Positions 25,824 to 33,853 of a stretch of DNA of 64,000 nt are shown here, piece after piece. The notes under the pieces are model-generated. The model did no database searches, was not told where the DNA came from, and saw only the letters and a list, made by a program, of their open reading frames with translations. The position numbers and the translations under genes are program-made. The stretch is from an uncultured Saprospiraceae bacterium. Its GTDB lineage: Bacteria; Bacteroidota; Bacteroidia; Chitinophagales; Saprospiraceae. Numbering within the stretch: position 1 is the first letter of the stretch; every line of letters starts with the position of its first letter. The stretch spans positions 6,565 through 70,564 of the forward strand of contig CALEYL010000049.1 of NCBI GenBank assembly GCA_937926205.1, written 5' to 3'.

Positions 25824-26186
25824 ATGAACAATTCCGACACACACCACCAACGCATCGCAAAAATGACTTTTGCCTCGGTCTATCCCATGTATCTCGCAAA
25901 AGTAGAGAAGAAGGGCCGGACAAAAGAAGAACTGCATCAGGTAATAAGCTGGCTGACAGGCTTCGACAACCAAAAACTGGAGGAACTCATGCAGGAAAAA
26001 GCAACTTTTGAGGTGTTCTTTCAGCGTGCTTCGCTAAACCCCAATGCATCACTCATCACCGGAGTCATCTGCGGGTATCGTGTGGAGGAAATCGAGAACC
26101 CGTTGACGCAACAGGTTCGGTATCTGGATAAGTTGGTGGATGAGCTGGCGAAAGGCAGAAAGATGGAGAAAATTTTGCGTGCTTAG
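25824..26186 (+). CDS. DUF2200 domain-containing protein
   Basis: 120 residues from the ATG at 25824; an upstream in-frame ATG at 25764 would translate the preceding junction. The DUF2200 signature is complete: HHQRIAKMTFASVYPMYLAK, KKGRTKEELHQVISWLTGF, and GVICGYRVEEIENPLTQQVR. Full length matches the family. It is a small cytoplasmic protein of unknown function. This gene and the next are richer in GC than the cassette zone to the left. Confidence 0.88.
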   Translation: MNNSDTHHQRIAKMTFASVYPMYLAKVEKKGRTKEELHQVISWLTGFDNQKLEELMQEKATFEVFFQRASLNPNASLITGVICGYRVEEIENPLTQQVRYLDKLVDELAKGRKMEKILRA

Positions 26187-26216
26187 CGGGACGATTCTTT
26201 GTGCAAAGGGGGGAAA

Positions 26217-26978
26217 ATGGATGATCAAAAAAAAGTAGCCATCGTAACTGGCGCCGGACAAGGTATTGGTTTCGAAATTTGTAAAATGCTGGCCCGCGAA
26301 GGGCATGTCGTTTTTTTGAACGATGTGGATGCTGCATTGGCTCTCGGGGCTGCAGAAAGCATCGGCAAAGAAACCCGGGGAACCTGCATTCCTTTGGCGG
26401 GCGATTGCAGCGATGTCCCATTTATTCAAAGTATGGTGGCGGCCGCCATTGCTCAATTCGGCCGCCTCGATATTGTCGTTGCCAACGCCGGGATTACCTT
26501 ATTTGGCGATTTTTTTACGTACACGCCCGAAGCCTTTTTTAAAGTCATGCAGGTCAATCTGGGGGGCACTTTCTTTTTGGCGCAAGCCGCAGCAAACGTA
26601 ATGAAAACCCAACCCCGGGGCGGAACCCTGCTTTTTATGTCGTCGGTGACGGGGCATCAGGCGCATAAAAACCTGGCCGCTTATGGCATGAGCAAAGCTG
26701 CTTTGGAAATGCTGGCCCGGAATTTAGTACTGGAATTATCGCCTTATCAAATCAATGTCAATACCCTGGTTCCCGGCGCCACACAAACGGAAAGAACCCT
26801 GGACGATCCTGATTATACGGCCGTCTGGTCGAAATTAACCCCGATGGGCCGCCCTGCTGCTGTGTCCGACATCGCCCACACGGCATTGTTTCTGGTATCC
26901 GATCAGGCAAAACACATAACGGGGCAAAGCATCATTGTGGATGGCGGGTGGACCTGCATTAGTCCGAATCCGGAGTAG
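26217..26978 (+). CDS. Short-chain dehydrogenase/reductase (SDR)
   Basis: 253 residues from the ATG at 26217, which has an AAAGGGGGG ribosome-binding-like run just upstream; the earlier in-frame ATG at 26199 is less likely. The classical SDR features are TGAGQGIG (from T11), NAG at the end of strand beta-4 (VVANAGIT), the catalytic Ser in FMSSVTG and the YGMSK Tyr-Lys pair. A PGATQTE segment and VDGGW lie near the end. It oxidises or reduces a hydroxyl/keto group with NAD(P)(H); substrate unknown. It follows DUF2200 by 30 bases, so they may be co-transcribed. Confidence 0.9.
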   Translation: MDDQKKVAIVTGAGQGIGFEICKMLAREGHVVFLNDVDAALALGAAESIGKETRGTCIPLAGDCSDVPFIQSMVAAAIAQFGRLDIVVANAGITLFGDFFTYTPEAFFKVMQVNLGGTFFLAQAAANVMKTQPRGGTLLFMSSVTGHQAHKNLAAYGMSKAALEMLARNLVLELSPYQINVNTLVPGATQTERTLDDPDYTAVWSKLTPMGRPAAVSDIAHTALFLVSDQAKHITGQSIIVDGGWTCISPNPE

Positions 26979-26997
26979 GGCAATTTTTGGGAAAAAG

Positions 26998-27029
26998 AGA
27001 TTTCCGAATCTCAAAGATTTCGGAAATCT
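26998..27029 (+). terminator. Hairpin after the SDR gene
   Basis: AGATTTCCGAATC pairs with GATTTCGGAAATCT around a TCAAA loop, with one bulged base, 20 bases after the stop. No T-tract follows the stem. Confidence 0.45.
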
Positions 27030-27118
27030 GGCACGCGATTGATGATGCGAAATACCTGTCCTCAAATAAATGCTTCCAAAAAGGTCGGCGCCACTTTGGC
27101 AGCCTTGACAAATTTTTC

Positions 27119-27180
27119 CGACTTGCTTGCTTTTATCAACCGACTCGAGTATTTTGCACGTTGATATCAATTATTTAACA
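27119..27180 (+). promoter_or_regulatory. Promoter-bearing repeat F3 (partial copy)
   Basis: TTG (27127-27129), 20 bases, TATTTTG (27150-27156), then GTTGATATCAA. Boxes and spacing are identical to F1 and F2, while flanking bases have drifted. No gene follows directly; element R3 stands between it and the gene at 27627. Confidence 0.4.
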
Positions 27181-27201
27181 TACGACTGAATATTTTCGCG
27201 C

Positions 27202-27530
27202 GCAGAGCTAACAGGTTTTTTACTGGCGAGCGTTGGCTATGCATATCGCATTATTGGATGCCGGTTCCAGCAGGGTTGTCATTCCCGCAGGGAATCTGCG
27301 ACGTCATACAAAGTGCAGTTGGTTTTGCAAGTTGATTGTCTTTGGTTCAAAATACTGATTTTCAATTATCTATCGGGTTATTGATGAGCAACTGTCGCGC
27401 TGTTGCAGACTCCCTCGCGGGAGTAACAAGCTGCCAGGAATAAAAGATAAGATAACGATCAGCAATGCAACCACACACAATAAATATGCGCAACAGAAGC
27501 TTAGCGGTATAAAAAACCTGCTAGCTCTGC
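27202..27530 (+). mobile_element. Composite repeat with 21-bp inverted ends enclosing MITE-like R3
   Basis: GCAGAGCTAACAGGTTTTTT (27202-27221, plus A) and its reverse complement with one mismatch (27510-27530) bracket a 329-base non-coding block. Inside lie the GGCGAGCGTTGGCTATGCAT block shared with R1 and R4, and a 156-base MITE-like unit R3 (27275-27430). R3 has the same inverted ends as R2: GTTGTCATTCCCGCAGGGAA on the left, and CCCTCGCGGGAGTAACAAG on the right. The gap 26979-27626 holds F3, this element, and nothing else that I can identify. Confidence 0.55.
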
Positions 27531-27626
27531 AGCACGATGAACTTGGATTGAGGGGTGTGCCACGGCGGTGGACGCACTATTATAAGTTTGCTGGAATTTT
27601 AGAAAACCCTATAACTCTAATGCAAA

Positions 27627-28538
27627 ATGAAAAATATTGATTGTAATATTTGTGAAACTAAAAACATTCCCCTAAACGAGACCATTAAAATTGATGGCAA
27701 CGTTTATTGCAGCGCATGTTTTGAAGCCCATTTTTCTGATGAAAACGAATTAAAAGGCAAAATAGTAGAAAAAGAAGTTGATCCCACAATTTGTGCTTCA
27801 TGCAATAAAGATTTCGGAGAAATTGAGTTAAAAAAAATATCTGTATATCCTGTTTGTGAAGCTTGTCAAGTCGACATAAAAAACAAAGCATTTCCCACAT
27901 GGGTAAAAGGCTTCTTTTTAGGCGTTTCAGCAATAGTAGTTATTGGATTTATTTGGAATTGGAAATATTACCAGGCCTATAATGACATTAAGCAAGCCAA
28001 TAATTTGTTTGAAGCAGCAGATTATGAAAATGCTGCTCTGTTGATGTTTAGAGCCAGTCATGCGGTTTCAGAAGTTGAAGACCTGAAAACCATTGCAAGC
28101 TATTTTCATGGCATAGACCTTTTATCAAAAGATAAGAATACTGAAGCATTGAATGAGTTCATTAAATGTAAAGATAAAGTACCTGATGACTACAATTTAG
28201 ACGCTTTGATAATCCGCGCCAAAATCGGTTCTACATTTGACAACAAAGATTATGAAGGCTTTTTAGAAGCTTCAAAGGAAAACCTGGCATTAGACTCAAG
28301 TTTAGCGGTTTCATTGGCTTCGGTGGCATCGGCATATGCTTGTATATATGCTGATAAAGGCAGTGAAGATGCCAGGGTAAATGCTTTTAATTATTTAAAT
28401 AAGGCAAAGTTAAAAGACAATGCAACAAAAGAAATGACAGACTATTACAACATGATCGAGTATAGAATAGATTCTAAAAGAATCATTACAAGAGAAGAAT
28501 TTATCGAACAATTTCCTAACGGTTGGACTAAAAATTAA
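27627..28538 (+). CDS. Membrane protein with two zinc-ribbon-like modules and a TPR-like domain
   Basis: 303 residues. The N-terminus has four CxxC knuckles (C6/C9, C28/C31, C56/C59, C77/C80), enough for two zinc ribbons. One transmembrane helix follows (about 93-111, FFLGVSAIVVIGFIW). From about 120 on it is helical repeats of TPR character (NNLFEAADYENAALLMFRAS and later copies). By topology the zinc ribbons face one side of the membrane and the repeats the other. It is five bases upstream of an M50-like protease gene, so the two probably work together, for example as substrate adaptor and protease. That role is inference. Confidence 0.7.
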   Translation: MKNIDCNICETKNIPLNETIKIDGNVYCSACFEAHFSDENELKGKIVEKEVDPTICASCNKDFGEIELKKISVYPVCEACQVDIKNKAFPTWVKGFFLGVSAIVVIGFIWNWKYYQAYNDIKQANNLFEAADYENAALLMFRASHAVSEVEDLKTIASYFHGIDLLSKDKNTEALNEFIKCKDKVPDDYNLDALIIRAKIGSTFDNKDYEGFLEASKENLALDSSLAVSLASVASAYACIYADKGSEDARVNAFNYLNKAKLKDNATKEMTDYYNMIEYRIDSKRIITREEFIEQFPNGWTKN

Positions 28539-28543
28539 AAAAT

Positions 28544-29071
28544 ATGTTTTTTATACCCGGTGAAATAATTTCCGTTTTGACATTTCCAGGCGTAATCGTG
28601 CATGAATTTGCGCATATGCTCTTTTGTAAAATTAGAAAAGTGGCAGTTTTGGACGCATGCTATTTTAGATTTGGTAACCCTGCAGGGTATGTCGTTCATG
28701 AAAACACATCAAATTTTAATACCACTTTTTTAGTTTCAATGGGGCCTTTTTTTGTCAATACAATTTTATGTTTGCTTATCTGCTTGCCGGCATACATGCC
28801 AATAAAATATTTTAACATTGACCATCCCTTATCCTATTTTTTAATTTGGTTAGGCGTATCTATTGGCATGCACGCCATTCCTTCAAATCAAGATGCCAAC
28901 AATGTATTTGAACAAGCAAAAGAAAGCATTAAGCATAAAAATGCCTTAGCCATTCTATCTTTTCCTGTGGTTGGACTCATATATGTATTCAATATTTTGC
29001 GATTTTTTTGGGTAGACGTATTTTACGGGGTAGCAATAGGAATTGGAATACCTTCCATCATATTTGGATAA
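28544..29071 (+). CDS. M50-like intramembrane zinc metalloprotease
   Basis: 175 residues and very hydrophobic, with about four to five membrane segments. The zinc motif HEFAH (H20, E21, H24) sits in the first helix, as in site-2-protease relatives. A possible third ligand lies in SNQDANNVF, after the IGMHAIP segment. There is no PDZ domain, so it is shorter than RseP. It may release membrane-bound factors or may be a non-proteolytic relative. It is coupled to the upstream zinc-ribbon/TPR gene by a five-base gap. Confidence 0.65.
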   Translation: MFFIPGEIISVLTFPGVIVHEFAHMLFCKIRKVAVLDACYFRFGNPAGYVVHENTSNFNTTFLVSMGPFFVNTILCLLICLPAYMPIKYFNIDHPLSYFLIWLGVSIGMHAIPSNQDANNVFEQAKESIKHKNALAILSFPVVGLIYVFNILRFFWVDVFYGVAIGIGIPSIIFG

Positions 29072-29127
29072 AAACCGGCGCCTGTATGTGTCTGCTGCTC
29101 CTCGGTGTTCCCTTTTCCAACACCAAA

Positions 29128-29159
29128 ACACCCTCGCCGCCTACCGGCAGAAAGGGTGT
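29128..29159. terminator. Hairpin between convergent genes
   Basis: ACACCCT and AGGGTGT pair around an 18-base loop that itself contains a small CCGCCTACCGG-type palindrome. It lies between the convergent genes ending at 29071 (+) and 29185 (-), where a bidirectional terminator would be expected. Confidence 0.3.
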
Positions 29160-29184
29160 CATTGTCAATCGGGAATGATTTCTT

Positions 29185-29625
29185 CTAGGATACCACCACA
29201 AACTTCTTCGCATGCACGTCCACGACATCCTTGCCATTGGGCAGGTAGGCTTTCGTTTTTCTAAATTCAAAGAAGTCGCCGGGCGACAGGCTTTTTAGCT
29301 TCGCCAGCATGTCTGCGCTCAAAACATGGGATTCCGCCTGCATGGTCGTGAGCTTTCCCCCTTTGGTGATGTCGAGAGTGAACTGGTAGATTCTGGAGCC
29401 TGTGGCGCAGCCATCAACCGTCAATTTTTGGTGTTCTGCTATTTCTTTTCGGGTGATTTCTCCGCCGAATTTGCCGGCGAACTTAAGGTAAGCGCCTCCA
29501 AAAAACAGGTCAGATGCTGATGCCTCCGCTGTCGTCTCCACATTGGCAGCAGGGCCTTCCGCAAAGGAGCAGGCGAGCATCAATACGGCGCCGGAAAGCA
29601 GGAAATTCATGATGTTCTTTTTCAT
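29185..29625 (-). CDS. Lipoprotein with a GldM C-terminal-like domain
   Basis: 146 residues. The signal sequence has the lipobox LMLAC (C19). After an Ala/Thr-rich linker, residues ~40-146 read AYLKFAGKFGGEITRKEIAE, FTLDITKGGKL, LKSLSPGDFFEF and the KAYLPNGKDVV segment. These resemble the GldM C-terminal periplasmic repeats (G-G-x-I-x-K-x-E ... L-K-P-G-D ... A-x-G-P-D-G). GldM is part of the gliding and type IX secretion motor, but this is a stand-alone single domain far from any gld gene. Similarity was judged by eye, so the family call is moderate. Confidence 0.5.
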   Translation of the reverse strand: MKKNIMNFLLSGAVLMLACSFAEGPAANVETTAEASASDLFFGGAYLKFAGKFGGEITRKEIAEHQKLTVDGCATGSRIYQFTLDITKGGKLTTMQAESHVLSADMLAKLKSLSPGDFFEFRKTKAYLPNGKDVVDVHAKKFVVVS

Positions 29626-29846
29626 CTTTTTTCATTTTTGGTTAACAATAGACTTGCTGCAAACTTATCCCCATTTTTAAAGCCGGAATTTGAAAGAAGA
29701 CCAACAACCGCATCAGGGCTAACAACAACCGGTTTGGGTGCAAAAGGCCGTGATGGGGTTGTTCCTATACGCCAATCGGACGTTTGTCTACCGGAGCTTT
29801 CCGCTTTGCGCGGATTCGTGTTACTTTGCTGACAGGAAAGCGAATC

Positions 29847-30896
29847 ATGAAAAGAAACCGTTACGGCATAAATACCAAAGTCTTAGGCGTCCATATTTTA
29901 TTTTGGATCCTTTATCTGGCATCGGAGTACTTTGCCAACCTGATTCACATGAAACCCGGGCAGAGCGTGCGTTTTTTTCAATCCACCCTGCTTTCCCTGC
30001 CGGCGCTGATTCTGGCGACCTATTTCATCGCAGGCTATGTGGTTCCCCGTTTTTTAAAAACCAACAAGTGGCCGCAGTTCCTCTTATGGATCCTTGCCGT
30101 TGCCGTGTTTGTCTTTTTTGCCCGGATAAAATGGGCGGAATTGGTGAATTATCTGGAGAGCGACCGTTATTTTGAAATACCTGCTTCCAAGATGCTCAAA
30201 AACATCATCCGCGATTATTCCATCATCGCACTGGCGGTCTGCATTTACATCATCGGCGATTACCGCAGGAATCAAAAACTCAACGAACAATTGATCAAAG
30301 CGAAAGCAGAAGCGGAGATCAAATTACTCAAAGGGCAGCTGCATCCCCATTTCCTGTTCAATTCCCTCAACAACATTTACAGCCTCGCGCTGATGAAATC
30401 GGATCTGACCACCGACAGTATTTTAAAGCTCACCGAATTGCTCGATTATTTGGTCTACCGGGCAAATATGGACCAGGTGGCTTTGTCGAAAGAAGTGCAG
30501 CTGCTTCAGAGTTATGTAGACCTGGAGCAATTGCGCTATGGCGAAAAGCTGAAAATAGAGTCGGATATTGTCGTCGGGAATGCGGGCATTAAAGTCGCGC
30601 CGCTCATCCTCCTGCCATTTGCGGAGAATTGCTTTAAGCACGGCGGGGTAGGGCAGGACGGGCTGTTTCGCATAAAAATACAGCTCCGTGCAGATGACAA
30701 AAAACTCGTTTTTCTCATTGCAAACAGCAAAAAGAAGCACCGGGAAAACAAGGAAATCAACGGCGGGGTAGGGCTGGCGAACATACAACAAAGGCTGGCA
30801 TTGATCTATCCCGACCGGCATGAGTTGAACATCGAAAACGGGCCCGACGAATACCGCGTCAGGCTCGAAATAACTTTCAGGGATGAAGAAGTATAA
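29847..30896 (+). CDS. LytS-family sensor histidine kinase (pair 1)
   Basis: 349 residues from the ATG at 29847; a longer frame opens at 29784 without a better start. Four transmembrane segments lie in the first ~135 residues. The His_kinase (PF06580-type) box LHPHFLFNSLNNIYSLAL has the phospho-accepting His at 168, and the ATPase part has LPFAENCFKHGG and GVGLANIQQRL. It senses an unknown membrane or extracellular cue. Its 3' end overlaps the regulator gene by 14 bases. Confidence 0.92.
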   Translation: MKRNRYGINTKVLGVHILFWILYLASEYFANLIHMKPGQSVRFFQSTLLSLPALILATYFIAGYVVPRFLKTNKWPQFLLWILAVAVFVFFARIKWAELVNYLESDRYFEIPASKMLKNIIRDYSIIALAVCIYIIGDYRRNQKLNEQLIKAKAEAEIKLLKGQLHPHFLFNSLNNIYSLALMKSDLTTDSILKLTELLDYLVYRANMDQVALSKEVQLLQSYVDLEQLRYGEKLKIESDIVVGNAGIKVAPLILLPFAENCFKHGGVGQDGLFRIKIQLRADDKKLVFLIANSKKKHRENKEINGGVGLANIQQRLALIYPDRHELNIENGPDEYRVRLEITFRDEEV

Positions 30897-31590
30897 ATGC
30901 TTTATCGTGGACGATGAACCCCTGGCGCTGAACGTCATTGAACAGCACCTCTCAAAGTTTGCCCGCTTTGAAGTTTGCGGCAAATCCACCGACCCGGTTG
31001 AGGCGCTGACCCTGATCAAAAGTCTGCAACCCGATCTGCTTTTCCTCGACATTGAAATGCCGGAAATCACCGGATTGGATCTGATCGCCTCCATCCAGCA
31101 CAAGCCGGAAATCATCATCACGACCGCCTATCGGGAATACGCCGTGGAAGGTTTCGAGCTGAATGTGCTGGACTACCTCGTGAAACCCATTCCTTTCAAG
31201 CGCTTCCTTCAGGCCATTGACAAATTTCTGGAACAAAAACTGCCGCAAGCTCCTGCTGTACCTGCTTCTGACGAGCCTGCCTGCATTTTTGTAAAAGCCG
31301 ACCGCAAAACCATCAAGATTGTTTTGGACGACATTCTTTTTGCCGAAGGCGTCAAAGATTATGTCAAAATAACTTTACCGCATCAAAAAATCATCACCAA
31401 AATATCCGTCGGCAATTTTTTCAAAATCCTCCCTGCAGACCGATTCCTTCAGGTGCACAAATCCTTCATCGTCGCCAAAAATAAAATTACGGCCTTTACG
31501 GCCAATGACGTCGAAATCGGCGATGTGGAGATTCCCATCGGTCGGGTTTGCAGAGAGGATTTTATGAAGGCAATGGACAATTGGGGTTAA
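30883..31590 (+). CDS. LytTR-family response regulator (pair 1)
   Basis: 235 residues. The receiver domain has acidic D10/D11, phospho-acceptor D56 (LLFLDIEMP), TTAY and the KPIPF lysine. The LytTR DNA-binding domain spans about 130-235 (FVKADRKTIKIVLDDILFAE; FLQVHKSFIVAKNKITAF; EIPIGRVCRED). It is the partner of the upstream kinase. The next gene, a DUF481 protein in the same direction, could be a target. Confidence 0.93.
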   Translation: MKKYKCFIVDDEPLALNVIEQHLSKFARFEVCGKSTDPVEALTLIKSLQPDLLFLDIEMPEITGLDLIASIQHKPEIIITTAYREYAVEGFELNVLDYLVKPIPFKRFLQAIDKFLEQKLPQAPAVPASDEPACIFVKADRKTIKIVLDDILFAEGVKDYVKITLPHQKIITKISVGNFFKILPADRFLQVHKSFIVAKNKITAFTANDVEIGDVEIPIGRVCREDFMKAMDNWG

Positions 31591-31705
31591 ACAGCTTTTC
31601 TTCCTACCTCCCTTTTTTGGATTACAGCCAACCTTTTCCTCGCAAAAGGAACTTGTTTATTTTAATAGTTTGATTATCAATATACTTTCTAAAAAGTTAG
31701 TATCA

Positions 31706-31713
31706 TACTTTTG
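31706..31713 (+). promoter_or_regulatory. Possible Bacteroidota -7 box upstream of the DUF481 gene
   Basis: TACTTTTG matches the TAnnTTTG consensus. A weak -33 match (TTTC in TATACTTTC) stands 17-19 bases upstream. The start codon is 128 bases downstream. There is no other gene in 31591-31841; AACAAGCTCTAAA is at 31802-31814. Confidence 0.35.
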
Positions 31714-31841
31714 GGTCAGTATATAGACAATGGCGGGTGTTGCCCATACCTTTGTTGGGTATTTAATTATATACAACGACAATTAAAAAACAGGCGTGAT
31801 GAACAAGCTCTAAAAGGCCAATAAAATCAGATTATCCTCAA

Positions 31842-32612
31842 ATGAAAAAGAACATTTTATTTTTACTTGCTTTCTTCATTTGGAACAAATCATTTGCTCA
31901 ACTCAATGAAGCAGATACCATAAAGTTTCAGTTGCGATCAAGCATTACCGGCAATTACCAGCAAGGGAATGTGGCGTTTTTAAGCGTCAGGGGTAAATTG
32001 GATTTTAGTTTTGTTCCCAATAAAAAGTGGGCGATAAAATCTCAAAACAGCAGTTTGTATCAGGCTTTTTTTAACAGAAAGGCTGACAACGATGTTTTTA
32101 GCAGAAACTATTTATATTACAATACACAGCAGCGACTTTATCCCTTTGGCATAGCCTATGTTTCAACTAATTTCAGAAGAAAAATAAATTTGCGGTATTT
32201 TACAGGAGGCGGGATTACTTATAAAGTTTTAGATACGGATAAAAGTGATCTGAAAATTTCAGCAAGCGCTGTTTACGAAAACACAAAATTCGCAGACAAT
32301 GTCTTTAATTTTTCAACATACAATGGCATGGAAAACATCCATGTATGGCGCGCCACCCTTTATTTTGCCGGCTGGACTTATCTTTTGCAAAACCGGATTC
32401 GTCTTTATTATGATGGATTTTGGCAACCTGCCCTGAGTGATAAAAATAATTACCGCACTCAAATTGATTTAGGCATTGAATTTCCTGTATGGAAAGGTTT
32501 GTCCTTTAATGTTTTTTACACCAGCCTGTTTGAAAATGTTGTGGTTAGTGGCATTAAGCAAGACGATAAAATATTGACTTTTGGATTGGGCTATTATCTG
32601 AGGAAGCATTAG
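31842..32612 (+). CDS. DUF481 family outer-membrane protein
   Basis: 256 residues. The signal peptide ends near residue 20 (NKSFAQ). The rest is a series of amphipathic strands (LRSSITGNYQQGNVAFLSVR; LSFNVFYTSLFENVVV) ending in LTFGLGYYLRKH, the usual C-terminal strand of a DUF481 (salt-stress-induced/YdiY-like) barrel. Located in the outer membrane; function unknown. It follows the LytTR regulator in the same orientation. Confidence 0.75.
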   Translation: MKKNILFLLAFFIWNKSFAQLNEADTIKFQLRSSITGNYQQGNVAFLSVRGKLDFSFVPNKKWAIKSQNSSLYQAFFNRKADNDVFSRNYLYYNTQQRLYPFGIAYVSTNFRRKINLRYFTGGGITYKVLDTDKSDLKISASAVYENTKFADNVFNFSTYNGMENIHVWRATLYFAGWTYLLQNRIRLYYDGFWQPALSDKNNYRTQIDLGIEFPVWKGLSFNVFYTSLFENVVVSGIKQDDKILTFGLGYYLRKH

Positions 32613-32679
32613 CGTTGGTGAGGAAGCCGGTAATCTGTTATAGCTGTTATAAAGAACGGAATTTCAGAAATACAAGCTC

Positions 32680-33810
32680 TTACCATGGGCCATTCTGTTT
32701 AACCTGATAAAATTGTTGGCCATCAAACCGATAGAGTCCTTGTCCGGTGCCCCACCACATATTTCCTGACCTGTCCTGATACATACTCTGAACACAGCAA
32801 TTTATCCCCTCCGCAGGTGTAAATACCGTAAATGCTGCCGGGTTTGGTAAAGGAACGGAAGGATCAAATCTCGTGGTATTGCCCCGGGCTGTCACCCAAA
32901 TAATTCCCGATTCTTCTATATAAATGCCCCAAAATTCAGTGCCGCCTAAACCGTCTTTTGGGGTGTATTCCGTGAATCTTTTTCCCTGCCCGTCCTGCGA
33001 GTGGGCATCAAATTTACAAATGCCGTTTTTCGTAACAAACCACATATTCCCGTCTTTATCCTGTGCAAGGCCTCCTGCATAGTTTTCGCCCAACCCTTCT
33101 TTTTCTGTAAAATTGGTAATTGGCCCGTCCGGCAGGCGGGGATCATAGCGAAAGACGCCTTTTTTTGAAGAAGCAAACCAAATGTTTCCACTTTTGTCTT
33201 CCATGATGCCGGCGACATTGATGGAAGGGAGCTTTTCAAATAATGAAAAACTTTGGCCGCCATTGGTATCGGCAGATGGGTTGTACCGGAAAACGCCGCC
33301 ATGTGTGCCTACCCAAACATTACCTGATTTGTCAACAAGGATGCTTTTTCGGCTAATGTCTATATGGCTCAGGCCATCTTTTTGATTGTAATTTCTGAAG
33401 GTTTTTACCTGCCCGTCCGGCAGGCTGGAGCCGTATTTATAAACGCCCTGATCGGTCCCAAACCAAAGATTCCCATCTTTATCTTCATTTATAGCATATA
33501 CCGAACTGCAAATAAAACCGTCAGGGCTGGAAAAGTAGGTCAGCGTTTTTGAATCATACCGCACGACGCCTTCGCCTAACGTGCCAAACCATAAACTCCC
33601 TTTTGAATCCTGAAAAATACTTCGGATATATTGACTGACTAAAGTCGTGTCAAAATCAGGGGCAACGCCCACTGCCTTAAAATTTCTGATGACTGTCGGA
33701 CCTGATTTAAAAGTATTTTGGGGTTTAAATGCGTCCGTTTTTTCTTGTCCGTGACAGGAAGTCAGTATGATCAGAAAATTGAAAAGTAATAGTTTGTTCA
33801 GGGACATCAT
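32680..33810 (-). CDS. Two-component-regulator propeller (Reg_prop) lipoprotein
   Basis: 376 residues. The lipoprotein signal ends at the cysteine of ILTSC (residue 19). About seven Reg_prop repeats follow, such as DSKGSLWFGTLGEGVVRYD and DKSGNVWVGTHGGVFRYNP, making a complete beta propeller. No kinase or receiver domain is attached, unlike hybrid sensors with this domain, so it is a stand-alone extracytoplasmic propeller. Several loops read LPDGQ/LPDGP and are encoded by REP-like CCTGCCCGTCCGGCAGG DNA. Confidence 0.85.
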   Translation of the reverse strand: MMSLNKLLLFNFLIILTSCHGQEKTDAFKPQNTFKSGPTVIRNFKAVGVAPDFDTTLVSQYIRSIFQDSKGSLWFGTLGEGVVRYDSKTLTYFSSPDGFICSSVYAINEDKDGNLWFGTDQGVYKYGSSLPDGQVKTFRNYNQKDGLSHIDISRKSILVDKSGNVWVGTHGGVFRYNPSADTNGGQSFSLFEKLPSINVAGIMEDKSGNIWFASSKKGVFRYDPRLPDGPITNFTEKEGLGENYAGGLAQDKDGNMWFVTKNGICKFDAHSQDGQGKRFTEYTPKDGLGGTEFWGIYIEESGIIWVTARGNTTRFDPSVPLPNPAAFTVFTPAEGINCCVQSMYQDRSGNMWWGTGQGLYRFDGQQFYQVKQNGPW

Positions 33811-33853
33811 GATGGTTTTTATAAGTTTCTCAGATTATCAATCTTATTAGCAA

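Noticed and set aside
30423..31121. 232-residue minus-strand frame across the LytS/LytTR overlap
   Set aside because: Lies opposite two genes with complete family motifs; composition is that of a mirror frame.
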